Below are positions 6,707 through 13,382 of a DNA stretch of 20,641 nt, in pieces (the stretch's first letter is position 1; every line of letters begins with the position of its first letter). The stretch is taken from NCBI GenBank assembly GCA_028289305.1, contig JANQQO010000098.1, positions 1 through 20,641 of the forward strand. The letters run 5' to 3'. Both the position numbers and the translations under genes were made by a program. The notes under the pieces are model-generated. The model did not search any database. It saw nothing but the letters and a program-made list of their open reading frames with translations, and was not told the DNA's origin. Source of the DNA: Rickettsiales bacterium. GTDB taxonomy: Bacteria > Pseudomonadota > Alphaproteobacteria > Rickettsiales > JANQQO01.

Positions 6707-8207
6707 CGGATTCTCCTTGGGTTTCGTTAAATAGTGAAAGTTGCTGCCCACCATTACTGGTGGTGAAAGTCAGGCCAGCTTCATTTTCTTCCTCGCGTTC
6801 TTGCTTAATTTGCTCAAACACATCCTGTGGATTACCACCACGCTCACGGATAACCTGGGCGCGGGACTTAAAGCCGGATTGCACCATCTTCTCTTCAGCA
6901 ACAGCTTCTTTTTGTGGATCAATCCATGGCATGATCGGGCCTTGGAAACCGGCTTTTTTCAAGGTGCGCGGGTTAATCTCATTTTGTGGCACCTTCAGCT
7001 GGCCGGAAAGTACAGCCATATCCACAAATCGTTCCCAGATAGGCCGCACACAGCGTTCAATGAAATATTCGCGCAGCACTGCATAATGCACCGACTGCTC
7101 CACCAGCTCCTGACGCTGGGCAGAATATGTGCCGTTATAATCCTTCGATATGGAAGAGAAGCTGGTGGAAGTGCCAGCTGCCACCGCACGCAGTTGTGAA
7201 TTGCGGAATTGTTCCAGCATGGTGTTAGGCCGATTGCTGTCAATCATGCCAACTTCTTCACCAGGCAGCAGATTATCGAAAATCATACCTGGCTGCATTT
7301 TCATCAATCGCTGGCCAGCTTCATCCAGCTGCACACCAGCTGCAGGCCCATCGAGGCTTTTGCGGATAAATGCACAGATGCTTGCAGCTACTTTGGCTGC
7401 TAACCTTTCCGACAATTCATAATCTTTAATATCTTCCATCCGCGTCATAACGCTTGCAAAGATGGAAACACCGCGAGTTTGGCTGATACGTTTAGCAATT
7501 TTCAGATGCAGCATTTTATCAGCTGCAAAGCGCTTCACATCCTGCCTGGTTACCAGCGTGTGTGTATCGCCTGGGTGATCTTTATAGAGATAATATGCGC
7601 GTGGTTTGCGCCATGCATTTTTCTCCACCCCATGGATGATGCGTTTTTTCTGATCGTTGAATTCAAATGGCAGAAAATCAGCCTCAATCATTTCCAGCGA
7701 GTAAGGAACAGATGTGCCATGATCAATCGTGCGATTGGTACCTTCGATATGCTTTATCAGCACTTCACCATCGCGGAACCAGTGCCGCGCTATCATCCGC
7801 AGCATATGATTCCAGTGGCATTCCCATGTCACTTCCGGAAAACGCACCCATTCTTCCCATAGCTCCATCAGCTGATCATTTAATGGCTTTGCCAGATCTC
7901 CGGAGGTGAGCTTTATTTGCGGTTCAACCACCACACCTCGGCCCACCACGTTATTGACCAGACAATCCAACACACCACCGGCCAGATCATGGTTTTCATC
8001 GAGATGACGGGCCTGCAGGCGCAGTGATTCCCCAGCGCGTTCAACAATAGCATCACCGCTGCCTGGATCAGTTTTGGTTTTCCGCAGGCGTGAGGGTTGT
8101 GCTGCTTCATAGGCACGCTGGGCTTTAAGCACTTTTCGTGCTGTATCACGGCGCAGCGCTGCCTCCGGTGAGAGTACCTCAATCGTTTTGTCTATAATAT
8201 TAACCAT
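6630..8207 (-). CDS. Portal protein (lambda B type)
   Basis: A 525-residue portal subunit; a ring of 12 forms the DNA entry vertex and nucleates the prohead. The frame is open to 8312, but the ATG at 8207 (MVNIIDKTIEVLSPEAALRR) gives lambda-B-like length and overlaps the W stop in ATGGTTAA, so I chose it. Recognisable lambda-portal elements are the RL.ARHLDENHDLAGGVLD helix, the NVVGRGVVVEP turn, W..H..RMIARHWFRDGEVL, the EMIEADFLPFEFN strand and GVSIFASVMTRMEDIKDYE. The clip and crown follow with GTSTSFSSISKDYNGTYSAQ. The C-terminus is a long acidic tail rich in E, D and K (about the last 45 residues) that overlaps the start of the protease-capsid gene. A GGCGGA upstream is a fair ribosome-binding site, but coupling to W is more likely decisive. 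Confidence 0.93.
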   Translation of the reverse strand: MVNIIDKTIEVLSPEAALRRDTARKVLKAQRAYEAAQPSRLRKTKTDPGSGDAIVERAGESLRLQARHLDENHDLAGGVLDCLVNNVVGRGVVVEPQIKLTSGDLAKPLNDQLMELWEEWVRFPEVTWECHWNHMLRMIARHWFRDGEVLIKHIEGTNRTIDHGTSVPYSLEMIEADFLPFEFNDQKKRIIHGVEKNAWRKPRAYYLYKDHPGDTHTLVTRQDVKRFAADKMLHLKIAKRISQTRGVSIFASVMTRMEDIKDYELSERLAAKVAASICAFIRKSLDGPAAGVQLDEAGQRLMKMQPGMIFDNLLPGEEVGMIDSNRPNTMLEQFRNSQLRAVAAGTSTSFSSISKDYNGTYSAQRQELVEQSVHYAVLREYFIERCVRPIWERFVDMAVLSGQLKVPQNEINPRTLKKAGFQGPIMPWIDPQKEAVAEEKMVQSGFKSRAQVIRERGGNPQDVFEQIKQEREEENEAGLTFTTSNGGQQLSLFNETQGESDDKENEQEADKESGEEESGNADKDN

Positions 8208-8427
8208 CGCTAAAATCCGCCAATGCTGCCTGTTGATTTTGCTGGGATACCTGTTCAAAAGCTGAAACGCGGCGTTCCCAATATTGAATTTGCTCTCTGA
8301 TTTCCTTCGCATTCGAAAGAGTCAGGGTGCGGCCATTCATGCTGTAGCTCTGGCCTTTGGCTACAGCCAAATCTGCCGCAATCCACGCATCCAAAGCGGT
8401 CTGCGCTTGTGTAAGTGTCAGTGCCAT
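8200..8427 (-). CDS. Head-tail joining protein W (gpW-like)
   Basis: A 75-residue protein between TerL and portal, the fixed place of lambda W. It begins MALTLTQAQTALDAWIAADL and continues with a SYSMNGRTLTLSNAKEIREQ beta-hairpin and a second helix IQYWERRVSAFEQ. The helix, hairpin (R.LT..) and helix arrangement is that of the gpW fold, and length matches the family (lambda W is 68). W binds beneath the portal after DNA packaging so that the head can accept FII. The ribosome-binding site TAGGAG overlaps the TerL stop codon, and the stop overlaps the portal start, making a tightly coupled TerL-W-portal block. Confidence 0.92.
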   Translation of the reverse strand: MALTLTQAQTALDAWIAADLAVAKGQSYSMNGRTLTLSNAKEIREQIQYWERRVSAFEQVSQQNQQAALADFSDG

Positions 8428-8436
8428 AGGCTTCTC

Positions 8437-10266
8437 CTAATTAAAGTTCCAATCTTCGTAACCCATCCATTCATTGGTAGGCTGTGTTTCCGGTGTTTCT
8501 TGGCTTTCCGGCTTCCGCAAACGCTCACGTTCTTGCTCTTTGGCAAGGCGATCCAGATTAGGATTGAGGATATGCAGCGCTGCCAGCCCATACACACGGC
8601 AATCCAGTGCTTCATTGCGGCGACCTTTGGTCAGCACCCAAATGCGGGTGGGATGACCATTTACAAATTTGGTCTGAATACGCTCAGAGGTTAATTGCTT
8701 GAAATACTCTTCCGGATAATCGGCAGGAAAATGGCAATAGCCTGGGCCAGGCTGATGCACTTTCAGCCGCGAATAAATCATTTGTTTCGCGGTGTCCGTC
8801 CCGATCGTGAAGAGTTTGACTCTGAGCTTGTTGTTTTTACTGAATTTACTAACCAGCGGCTTGCCGATTTGATTCGCACCTTTAATCGCGTAAATGCGCT
8901 GATACTCACGGCCTTTACAGTATTCATAAACCCTTTGAGTCTGGTGACCACCACTGTCCACACACGCTGCCGCCACCGGTAAAGTCCTTTCATCCATCGT
9001 TTTAATCGTTTGAGTAAGCACATTGGTCAAATCCTCCCATACTTTGGATTGAGCAGGGTCGCCATGCAGCACATGATATTGGAGCGACCAGCTTTCCTGG
9101 CCAACACCCCAGCCAATCACTTCCACCTCAAGGCGATCATCCTGCACATCCACACCGGCAGTAATGACAATCACACCTTCAGGCGCTACACGGCCCCAGT
9201 TTTCTTTACGTTTGAGCAATCCAGACGGGTCTATCCCTTCTGTTGCTTCTTTCCATGTCTCTCCCAGCGAGGTATTAATCCATACCTTAAGCGTTTCGGG
9301 CAGGCGCTTGGCTTTGAGAAAACTAGTAACCATTTCCGACCACTTAACCCATGGGCTGTAGAGTTCGGAGATGTGGAATCCTGCAATTCCGTTAAATGCT
9401 GCTTCTGCTCTCCATTCACCATGAGAAAGCATCCACATCTTGTCGCTTTCCTTCAGCTTTGCCTTGCAATGTTCGCATTCGTAAACCGCATCCTCCGGCT
9501 TTTCTTTTTCAAACTTTATCTGTTGCCAGCTCAAAACCTGAAATGCATCGCATTCCGGACATGGCACATAGAATTTGCGCTGATCGCTTTGCTGATAGCG
9601 CGATTCAATCTTGCTTTCGTCCTCAATGGTTGGCGTGCTGGCGGTAACCAGCAACCGATTCCAGAAAGTGGTTGTTCTTTTCTGGGCCAGTGAGCCTGGA
9701 TCACCCTCTGTGCCAGCTGAATGCGGATAACGATCCTCTTCATCCAGCAGCACAATGCGTATCGGGCGGCTTGCCAGCGATGATGGGCTGTTTGCACCGG
9801 CCATGGTGATATGCCCACCAGGGAATTTCTTATGTAGCAGCGTATTATTGCTATCGCGGCTGCGTGGATCACCGAATAGCTCTGTCAGCACATCCGTATC
9901 ACGAATCATCGGAGCCAGGCGGTCTTTGCTCCAGGTCTCCGCCATATCCAGCGTGGGCTGAATCAGCAGCATTGGCGATGGGTCTTGATGCGTAAAATAC
10001 CCGATGGTGTTATTGATAATTTCTGTTTTACCAACCTGCGAGCTGGTCATCAGCACCACCTCAGAAACACCAGGCTCATTCACCGCATCCATCATCCCGC
10101 GCTGATATGGTGCGCGGTCAGTTACCCATGTGCCAGGCTCGCTACTCGCTTCCGGACTCAGCCTCCGGTATTGATCCGCCCACTGGCTTACCGTCAGCTC
10201 CGGTGGTGGCATCCAGGCCAACATCACCGTCTTCAATACCTTCTGATAATTCTTCGTCTGTGTCAT
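8437..10266 (-). CDS. Terminase large subunit, GpA family
   Basis: The packaging motor and cos nuclease, about 609 residues. The N-terminal ATPase has Walker A SSQVGKTE (residues 93-100 counted from the upstream ATG at 10320) and Walker B IVLLDEEDRYP (189-199). A zinc-ribbon-like CPECDAFQ...CEHC follows, then the C-terminal nuclease with acidic residues in AGVDVQDDRLEVEVIGWG, AACVDSGG and EALDCRVYGLAAL. Signature LTVSQWADQYRRLSPEAS opens the conserved part. The frame is open to 10320, but that start would overlap the small subunit by 179 nt and has no ribosome-binding site; 10266 (MTQTKNYQKV) and 10224 are the likely starts, neither with a strong Shine-Dalgarno. The C-terminal portal-binding tail is proline- and glutamate-rich. 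This is the lambda A class, mechanistically unlike the second TerL at 19190. Confidence 0.93.
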   Translation of the reverse strand: MTQTKNYQKVLKTVMLAWMPPPELTVSQWADQYRRLSPEASSEPGTWVTDRAPYQRGMMDAVNEPGVSEVVLMTSSQVGKTEIINNTIGYFTHQDPSPMLLIQPTLDMAETWSKDRLAPMIRDTDVLTELFGDPRSRDSNNTLLHKKFPGGHITMAGANSPSSLASRPIRIVLLDEEDRYPHSAGTEGDPGSLAQKRTTTFWNRLLVTASTPTIEDESKIESRYQQSDQRKFYVPCPECDAFQVLSWQQIKFEKEKPEDAVYECEHCKAKLKESDKMWMLSHGEWRAEAAFNGIAGFHISELYSPWVKWSEMVTSFLKAKRLPETLKVWINTSLGETWKEATEGIDPSGLLKRKENWGRVAPEGVIVITAGVDVQDDRLEVEVIGWGVGQESWSLQYHVLHGDPAQSKVWEDLTNVLTQTIKTMDERTLPVAAACVDSGGHQTQRVYEYCKGREYQRIYAIKGANQIGKPLVSKFSKNNKLRVKLFTIGTDTAKQMIYSRLKVHQPGPGYCHFPADYPEEYFKQLTSERIQTKFVNGHPTRIWVLTKGRRNEALDCRVYGLAALHILNPNLDRLAKEQERERLRKPESQETPETQPTNEWMGYEDWNFN

Positions 10267-10714
10267 GGGCAGCCATTTCCGCCAGCGCTTCGTAAATCGT
10301 GCGCTTGAGGAATTTCTCAATCTCTTGTGGGTTTTCTAAATGTGCGATCTGGTACGCGGTTTTAGTCGGAATACTGAGCATCTTGGCGCGGCAGGCCGTG
10401 ACCATTTCCAGCCAATCGCTTTCCACTCTTTCCACGGTAACCAGCGCACCGGTACGTTCTGCCAACTCAATCTCTGCCATATCTGCCTGCGCTTTTAACA
10501 ATCGCGCACGCTCCAGATGTGTATCCTGCGGGGCTACACCCTGACCGAAAGCACGCTGCTGCAGATAATTGATAAGCCCGCGCACGCATGCCACCAGCTC
10601 GTACTGCCCTTTGACCGGCTTCGGGATGATGCCATCCTGGGCATATTGCTGCACACGTCGCTCGGATACGCCGAACAATTTGGCAATCGTGGTAACTGGA
10701 TACATGGTTGGCAT
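10142..10714 (-). CDS. Terminase small subunit, Nu1-like
   Basis: A 190-residue DNA-recognition subunit of the terminase. The N-terminus (YPVTTIAKLFGVSERRVQQY, then AQDGIIPKP) is a winged helix-turn-helix like that of lambda Nu1, which binds cos. The middle has the Nu1-like helical stretch THLERARLLKAQADMAEIEL followed by ERTGALVTVERVESDW. The C-terminus is acidic and glycine-rich and overlaps the large subunit, through which the two presumably bind. Candidate starts are the ATGs at 10714 and 10705; neither has a good ribosome-binding site, whereas an out-of-frame ATG at 10785 has AAGGA upstream, which may act as a leader. Upstream is a divergent gap to the DUF3489 gene that may hold a late promoter. 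Confidence 0.88.
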   Translation of the reverse strand: MPTMYPVTTIAKLFGVSERRVQQYAQDGIIPKPVKGQYELVACVRGLINYLQQRAFGQGVAPQDTHLERARLLKAQADMAEIELAERTGALVTVERVESDWLEMVTACRAKMLSIPTKTAYQIAHLENPQEIEKFLKRTIYEALAEMAAHDTDEELSEGIEDGDVGLDATTGADGKPVGGSIPEAESGSE

Positions 10715-10832
10715 ACTAAGACACTCACTTTATTCAACTTTTTCCATCGAATTGACTTGATTAAGTTCCGAATCGAAGCATTCATCGTGGTGTCCTTAAG
10801 GGCAAATTGTTAATCAAACCAAGGAGTTAATC
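10715..10832. promoter_or_regulatory. Divergent intergenic region between TerS and the DUF3489 gene
   Basis: This 118-base gap must drive the plus-strand DUF3489 gene and possibly the minus-strand packaging genes. A TTGACT (10752-10757) could be a plus-strand -35 element, but no good -10 follows at 17 bases. It overlaps a near-palindrome ACTTGATTAAGT (10755-10766, 10 of 12 symmetric), a possible operator. An AAGGAG stands six bases before the DUF3489 start. On the minus strand an AAGGA-preceded ATG at 10785 opens an overlapping out-of-frame ORF. Confidence 0.4.
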
Positions 10833-11336
10833 ATGACCAAACTATCAACTGCACAAGCTGCAATTCTTTCCGAAGCTACAAAATCGCCAGCTTCCTGCGT
10901 AACCACCTTCATGAAGGATATTAAAAACCCCATGATCAGGCAAAAGAGCCTCGACTCAATGCTTGCCAAAGGCGTGATCAATAAACGCTTCTCCGATCGC
11001 GGCGAGGAGATTTACCTGATCAGCGATGCAGGGCATGAGGCGGTTGGTAACCCCCCGAAACAAAGCGTAACGCCATGTAACGCGGAGAAACAGGATGTAA
11101 CACCAAGTAACGAAACGAAACGCGAAACCAAGCAGACGATTATCATTGGCCTGCTGTCCCGCGAGGAAGGAGCGACTCTGGCAGAGTTAATCGATGCCAC
11201 CGGCTGGAAGCCTCACTCGGTACGCGGCCATCTCTCCAACATGCGTAAAAAGCACGGTGTGCCAGTCCAGGCATTTACCAACAGCGATGGCAAACATGGC
11301 TACCAAATCCTGCCAGAGGATCAGGAAGCCGCCTGA
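10833..11336 (+). CDS. DUF3489 domain protein, putative DNA-binding regulator
   Basis: A 167-residue protein on the opposite strand to the packaging operon. The N-terminal half (MTKLSTAQAAILSEATKSPA, then a KSLDSMLAKGVINKRFSDRG segment and an IYLISDAGHEAVG wing) looks like a winged helix. A polar linker of threonine, proline and lysine follows, then the C-terminal DUF3489 domain: TIIIGLLSREEGATLAELID, ATGWKPHSVRGHLSNMRKK and YQILPED, a second helix-turn-helix with the W.PHSVRG recognition signature. The start has an ideal AAGGAG at six bases. Such genes are common near packaging genes in alphaproteobacterial prophages; their role is not established. The last 16 bases overlap the end of the methyltransferase tail to tail, with no terminator between them. 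Confidence 0.85.
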   Translation: MTKLSTAQAAILSEATKSPASCVTTFMKDIKNPMIRQKSLDSMLAKGVINKRFSDRGEEIYLISDAGHEAVGNPPKQSVTPCNAEKQDVTPSNETKRETKQTIIIGLLSREEGATLAELIDATGWKPHSVRGHLSNMRKKHGVPVQAFTNSDGKHGYQILPEDQEAA

Positions 11337-12556
11337 CGCTTTTTAGCAACGTCCTTAAAGGACTTCTTTTCACCGGCAAGCATCGCGCTTTTGCCGGTGA
11401 ACTCTTCCCAGCGCTGCACAATCACGTCGACATAGGCCGGATCAAGTTCAATCAAACGCGCTCTACGTTGCAGTTTCTCGGCAGCGATCAGGGTTGTGCC
11501 TGAGCCGCCAAACGAGTCCAGCACGATATCCTTGGTTTTACTGGAGTTCGTGAGCGCACGGCATACCAGCTCCACCGGCTTCATGGTCGGATGTAGATCG
11601 TTGGTTTTTGGTTTATCGTAATGCCACAGATCGCTCTGATCACGCGCACCACACCAGAAATGTTTATTACCCTCCGGCCAGCCATACAGGATCGGCTCGT
11701 ACTGGCGTTGATAATCGGAGCGGCCCATGGTGAAGTGATTCTTCCCCCAGATGATGAAGGTCGACCACTTCCCACCGGCATCTGCAAAGGCGCTGTGGAG
11801 GGTGTGTAGTTCAGAGGAGGACATGCAGATGTACAAAGCGCCCTTGCAGACTTTCACCATCTCAGTGCAGGCATCTGTGAGGAATTTCTTAAAATCCGCA
11901 CCGAGATTATCATTTTTGATTTTACGCTTAGTGCCGCGCACGCTGTCTTTCATGGTTTGACCATAATCGACATTGTAGGGCGGATCGGTGAATACCATGT
12001 CGGCCAGCTCGTCGCCCATCAACGCCTTCATGGTTTTGGCCTTGGTGCTGTCACCGCAGATCAGCTTGTGATCGCCCAGCAGCCAGATATCACCTTCCTG
12101 AGAGATCGGCACTTCCGGTGCTTCCGGAATGGCATCATCTTCGGTTAATCCATCCATCGCCGCACCATCGAGCAGCTCTTCCAGTTCAATCGCATCAAAG
12201 CCGGTCAGATCTAAATCGAAACCAAGGTCATTCAATTCACCAAGCTCAATCGCCAGCAGTTCTTCGTCCCATTCCGCGTCTTCGTGGGTGCGGTTGTCAG
12301 CCAGCCGGTATGCCTTTATCTGCGCTGGTGTGAGGCCGGTAGCCACATGCACGGGGACTTTCTTTAAGGCCAGCGTCTGTGCGGCCTGCAGGCGCGTGTG
12401 ACCCGCAATGATAACCATTTCCTCATCCACCACGATAGGCTGGCGGAAACCGTACTCCTTAATCGAGGCGGCTACTTTGGCAATGGCTGCTTCATTTTTG
12501 CGGGGATTCCGCGCATACGGAATCACCCGACCGATTTCGATCAGTTCGACTTTCAT
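11321..12556 (-). CDS. ParB-domain / beta-class DNA methyltransferase fusion
   Basis: A 411-residue protein. Residues 1-95 are a ParB/Srx-like domain (VIPYARNPRKNEAAIAKVAA, IVVDEEMVIIAGHTRLQAAQ with the GHTR box at 52-55). Residues about 155-385 are a DNA N6-adenine or N4-cytosine methyltransferase of the N6_N4_Mtase family: the catalytic DPPY at 191-194 precedes the AdoMet-binding DSFGGSGTT at 347-355, and ELDPAY follows at 370-375, so the order is the beta class. It would transfer a methyl group from AdoMet to DNA bases, most simply to protect phage DNA from host restriction. No restriction partner is adjacent, so it is an orphan. It lies upstream of the terminase genes with an AGGAAAG ribosome-binding site. 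It converges with and overlaps DUF3489, and a plus-strand terminator sits just beyond its start. Confidence 0.93.
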   Translation of the reverse strand: MKVELIEIGRVIPYARNPRKNEAAIAKVAASIKEYGFRQPIVVDEEMVIIAGHTRLQAAQTLALKKVPVHVATGLTPAQIKAYRLADNRTHEDAEWDEELLAIELGELNDLGFDLDLTGFDAIELEELLDGAAMDGLTEDDAIPEAPEVPISQEGDIWLLGDHKLICGDSTKAKTMKALMGDELADMVFTDPPYNVDYGQTMKDSVRGTKRKIKNDNLGADFKKFLTDACTEMVKVCKGALYICMSSSELHTLHSAFADAGGKWSTFIIWGKNHFTMGRSDYQRQYEPILYGWPEGNKHFWCGARDQSDLWHYDKPKTNDLHPTMKPVELVCRALTNSSKTKDIVLDSFGGSGTTLIAAEKLQRRARLIELDPAYVDVIVQRWEEFTGKSAMLAGEKKSFKDVAKKRQAAS

Positions 12557-12600
12557 AATCTTTCCTGTTTTGTTGTTAAATTCTGTGCATACAGCACGTT

Positions 12601-12637
12601 AGCGAAATGGCCGCTGCAGACCCCATTTCGCTTTTTT
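12601..12637 (+). terminator. Strong plus-strand intrinsic terminator upstream of the methyltransferase start
   Basis: A perfect 10-bp stem AGCGAAATGG (12601-12610) / CCATTTCGCT (12623-12632), loop of 12, then TTTTTT. Only the plus strand has the T-run. No plus-strand gene ends nearby except DUF3489 at 11336, so it would stop transcripts running antisense through the methyltransferase. Confidence 0.75.
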
Positions 12638-12714
12638 AGATGCTAAGCCTTTGATATACAAACGTTAGCGCTTCAAAAAAACGAAACGAAATGCTTTTTT
12701 TCATTCTGACCCTA

Positions 12715-12737
12715 GTAAAACGCCGCGCCCTCGGCGT
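12715..12737 (-). terminator. Possible terminator after the gpZ gene
   Basis: Minus strand: stem ACGCCG / CGGCGT around AGGGCG, followed by TTTTA. It lies about 60 bases after the gpZ stop. The stem is short and the T-run is only four, so it may be part of a larger folded RNA instead. Confidence 0.4.
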
Positions 12738-12807
12738 ACCCGTAAGGGGGACGGCTCCGGAGTACCTGTGACTAATCCACTGGATTCAGCCAGGTCTAGC
12801 GGCGTTT
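12718..12807. repeat. Nested inverted repeats at the gpZ 3' end
   Basis: Outer arms AAACGCCGC (12718-12726) and GCGGCGTTT (12799-12807) enclose further stems: ACCTG (12764-12768) with CAGGT (12791-12795), and within it AATCCA (12774-12779) with TGGATT (12781-12786). Also present is the hairpin at 12720-12737. The set could fold as a branched RNA. I recognise no known RNA family, and it does not resemble a tRNA. Confidence 0.4.
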
Positions 12808-13380
12808 GAAACGGTTGATATAGAAGGCAAGATTTCGTGCGAATTCGATCGGGAATCGTTCGCGCACAGTCGTCTGCATGATGGCATCGTTTTCTTTCTG
12901 TCGGAACAACTGCATGATGCCAGGGCCGTACAACAGTTTGAGCGGTTTGCGCTTCTTGCTTTTGCGGATGTAAACCGTTGTTTTGCTGTCGCCCGTTCTG
13001 CGCGGGGCGATGAAGGCATCGGTCAACGTCCGTGTCTTGCTGTACACTTTTGCTTTGACCAGCCCACGCTTACCACCTGGTTGTTGGGTTGGCTTCTTGC
13101 TGCCGACCACAAACTCAATCAACTGCAGCGCACGGTCGCGTGCCACCAGCGTTGCCCATAACCGTTTGAACGTAGCACGCTGCGTTTCAATCCGGCGTTT
13201 AACAGCAGCCTGCCTGCTGTTCATTTGCGGGGCAATGTGCCTGGCGCTTGCCACCTTTGCGCTCTCGGCCACACGGTTGAGGGTGCGGACTGTTGCCTGT
13301 GGCGCAACTTTGGTTTCCAAAGCATTCAGCTGTCGCTTCAATTTTCTCAGGTCATGTTGGATTGTTATATCAAAAGCCAT
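12796..13380 (-). CDS. Minor tail protein Z-like (tail completion)
   Basis: A 194-residue basic protein matching lambda Z in size (192) and pattern. It has an N-terminal helix LRKLKRQLNALETKVAPQAT, then VRTLNRVAESAKVASARHIA (the A.NRVA..A....S core of Minor_tail_Z). A basic KRRIETQRATFKRLWATL, a strand region with the TLTDAFIAPRRTG loop, LYGPGIMQLF and a C-terminal basic tail FYINRFKRR follow. Z completes the tail before it is joined to the head and affects DNA ejection in lambda. Here it lies upstream of the methyltransferase and terminase, not between FII and U where lambda has it. Its ATG begins two bases after the stop of the SEC-C gene, so the two share an mRNA and are probably coupled. 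It is clearly more GC-rich than that neighbour. Confidence 0.82.
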   Translation of the reverse strand: MAFDITIQHDLRKLKRQLNALETKVAPQATVRTLNRVAESAKVASARHIAPQMNSRQAAVKRRIETQRATFKRLWATLVARDRALQLIEFVVGSKKPTQQPGGKRGLVKAKVYSKTRTLTDAFIAPRRTGDSKTTVYIRKSKKRKPLKLLYGPGIMQLFRQKENDAIMQTTVRERFPIEFARNLAFYINRFKRR

Positions 13381-13382
13381 GA

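Noticed and set aside
9010..9693. Plus-strand 227-codon frame inside TerL
   Set aside because: It is entirely antisense to a strongly conserved gene with motor and nuclease motifs; its composition is unlike a real protein.
12636..12704. Minus-strand 22-codon ORF (MKKSISFRFFEALTFVYQRL and two more residues) after an AGGG
   Set aside because: It is very short, lies in AT-rich intergenic sequence and overlaps the T-run of the plus-strand terminator; there is no support beyond a weak ribosome-binding site.
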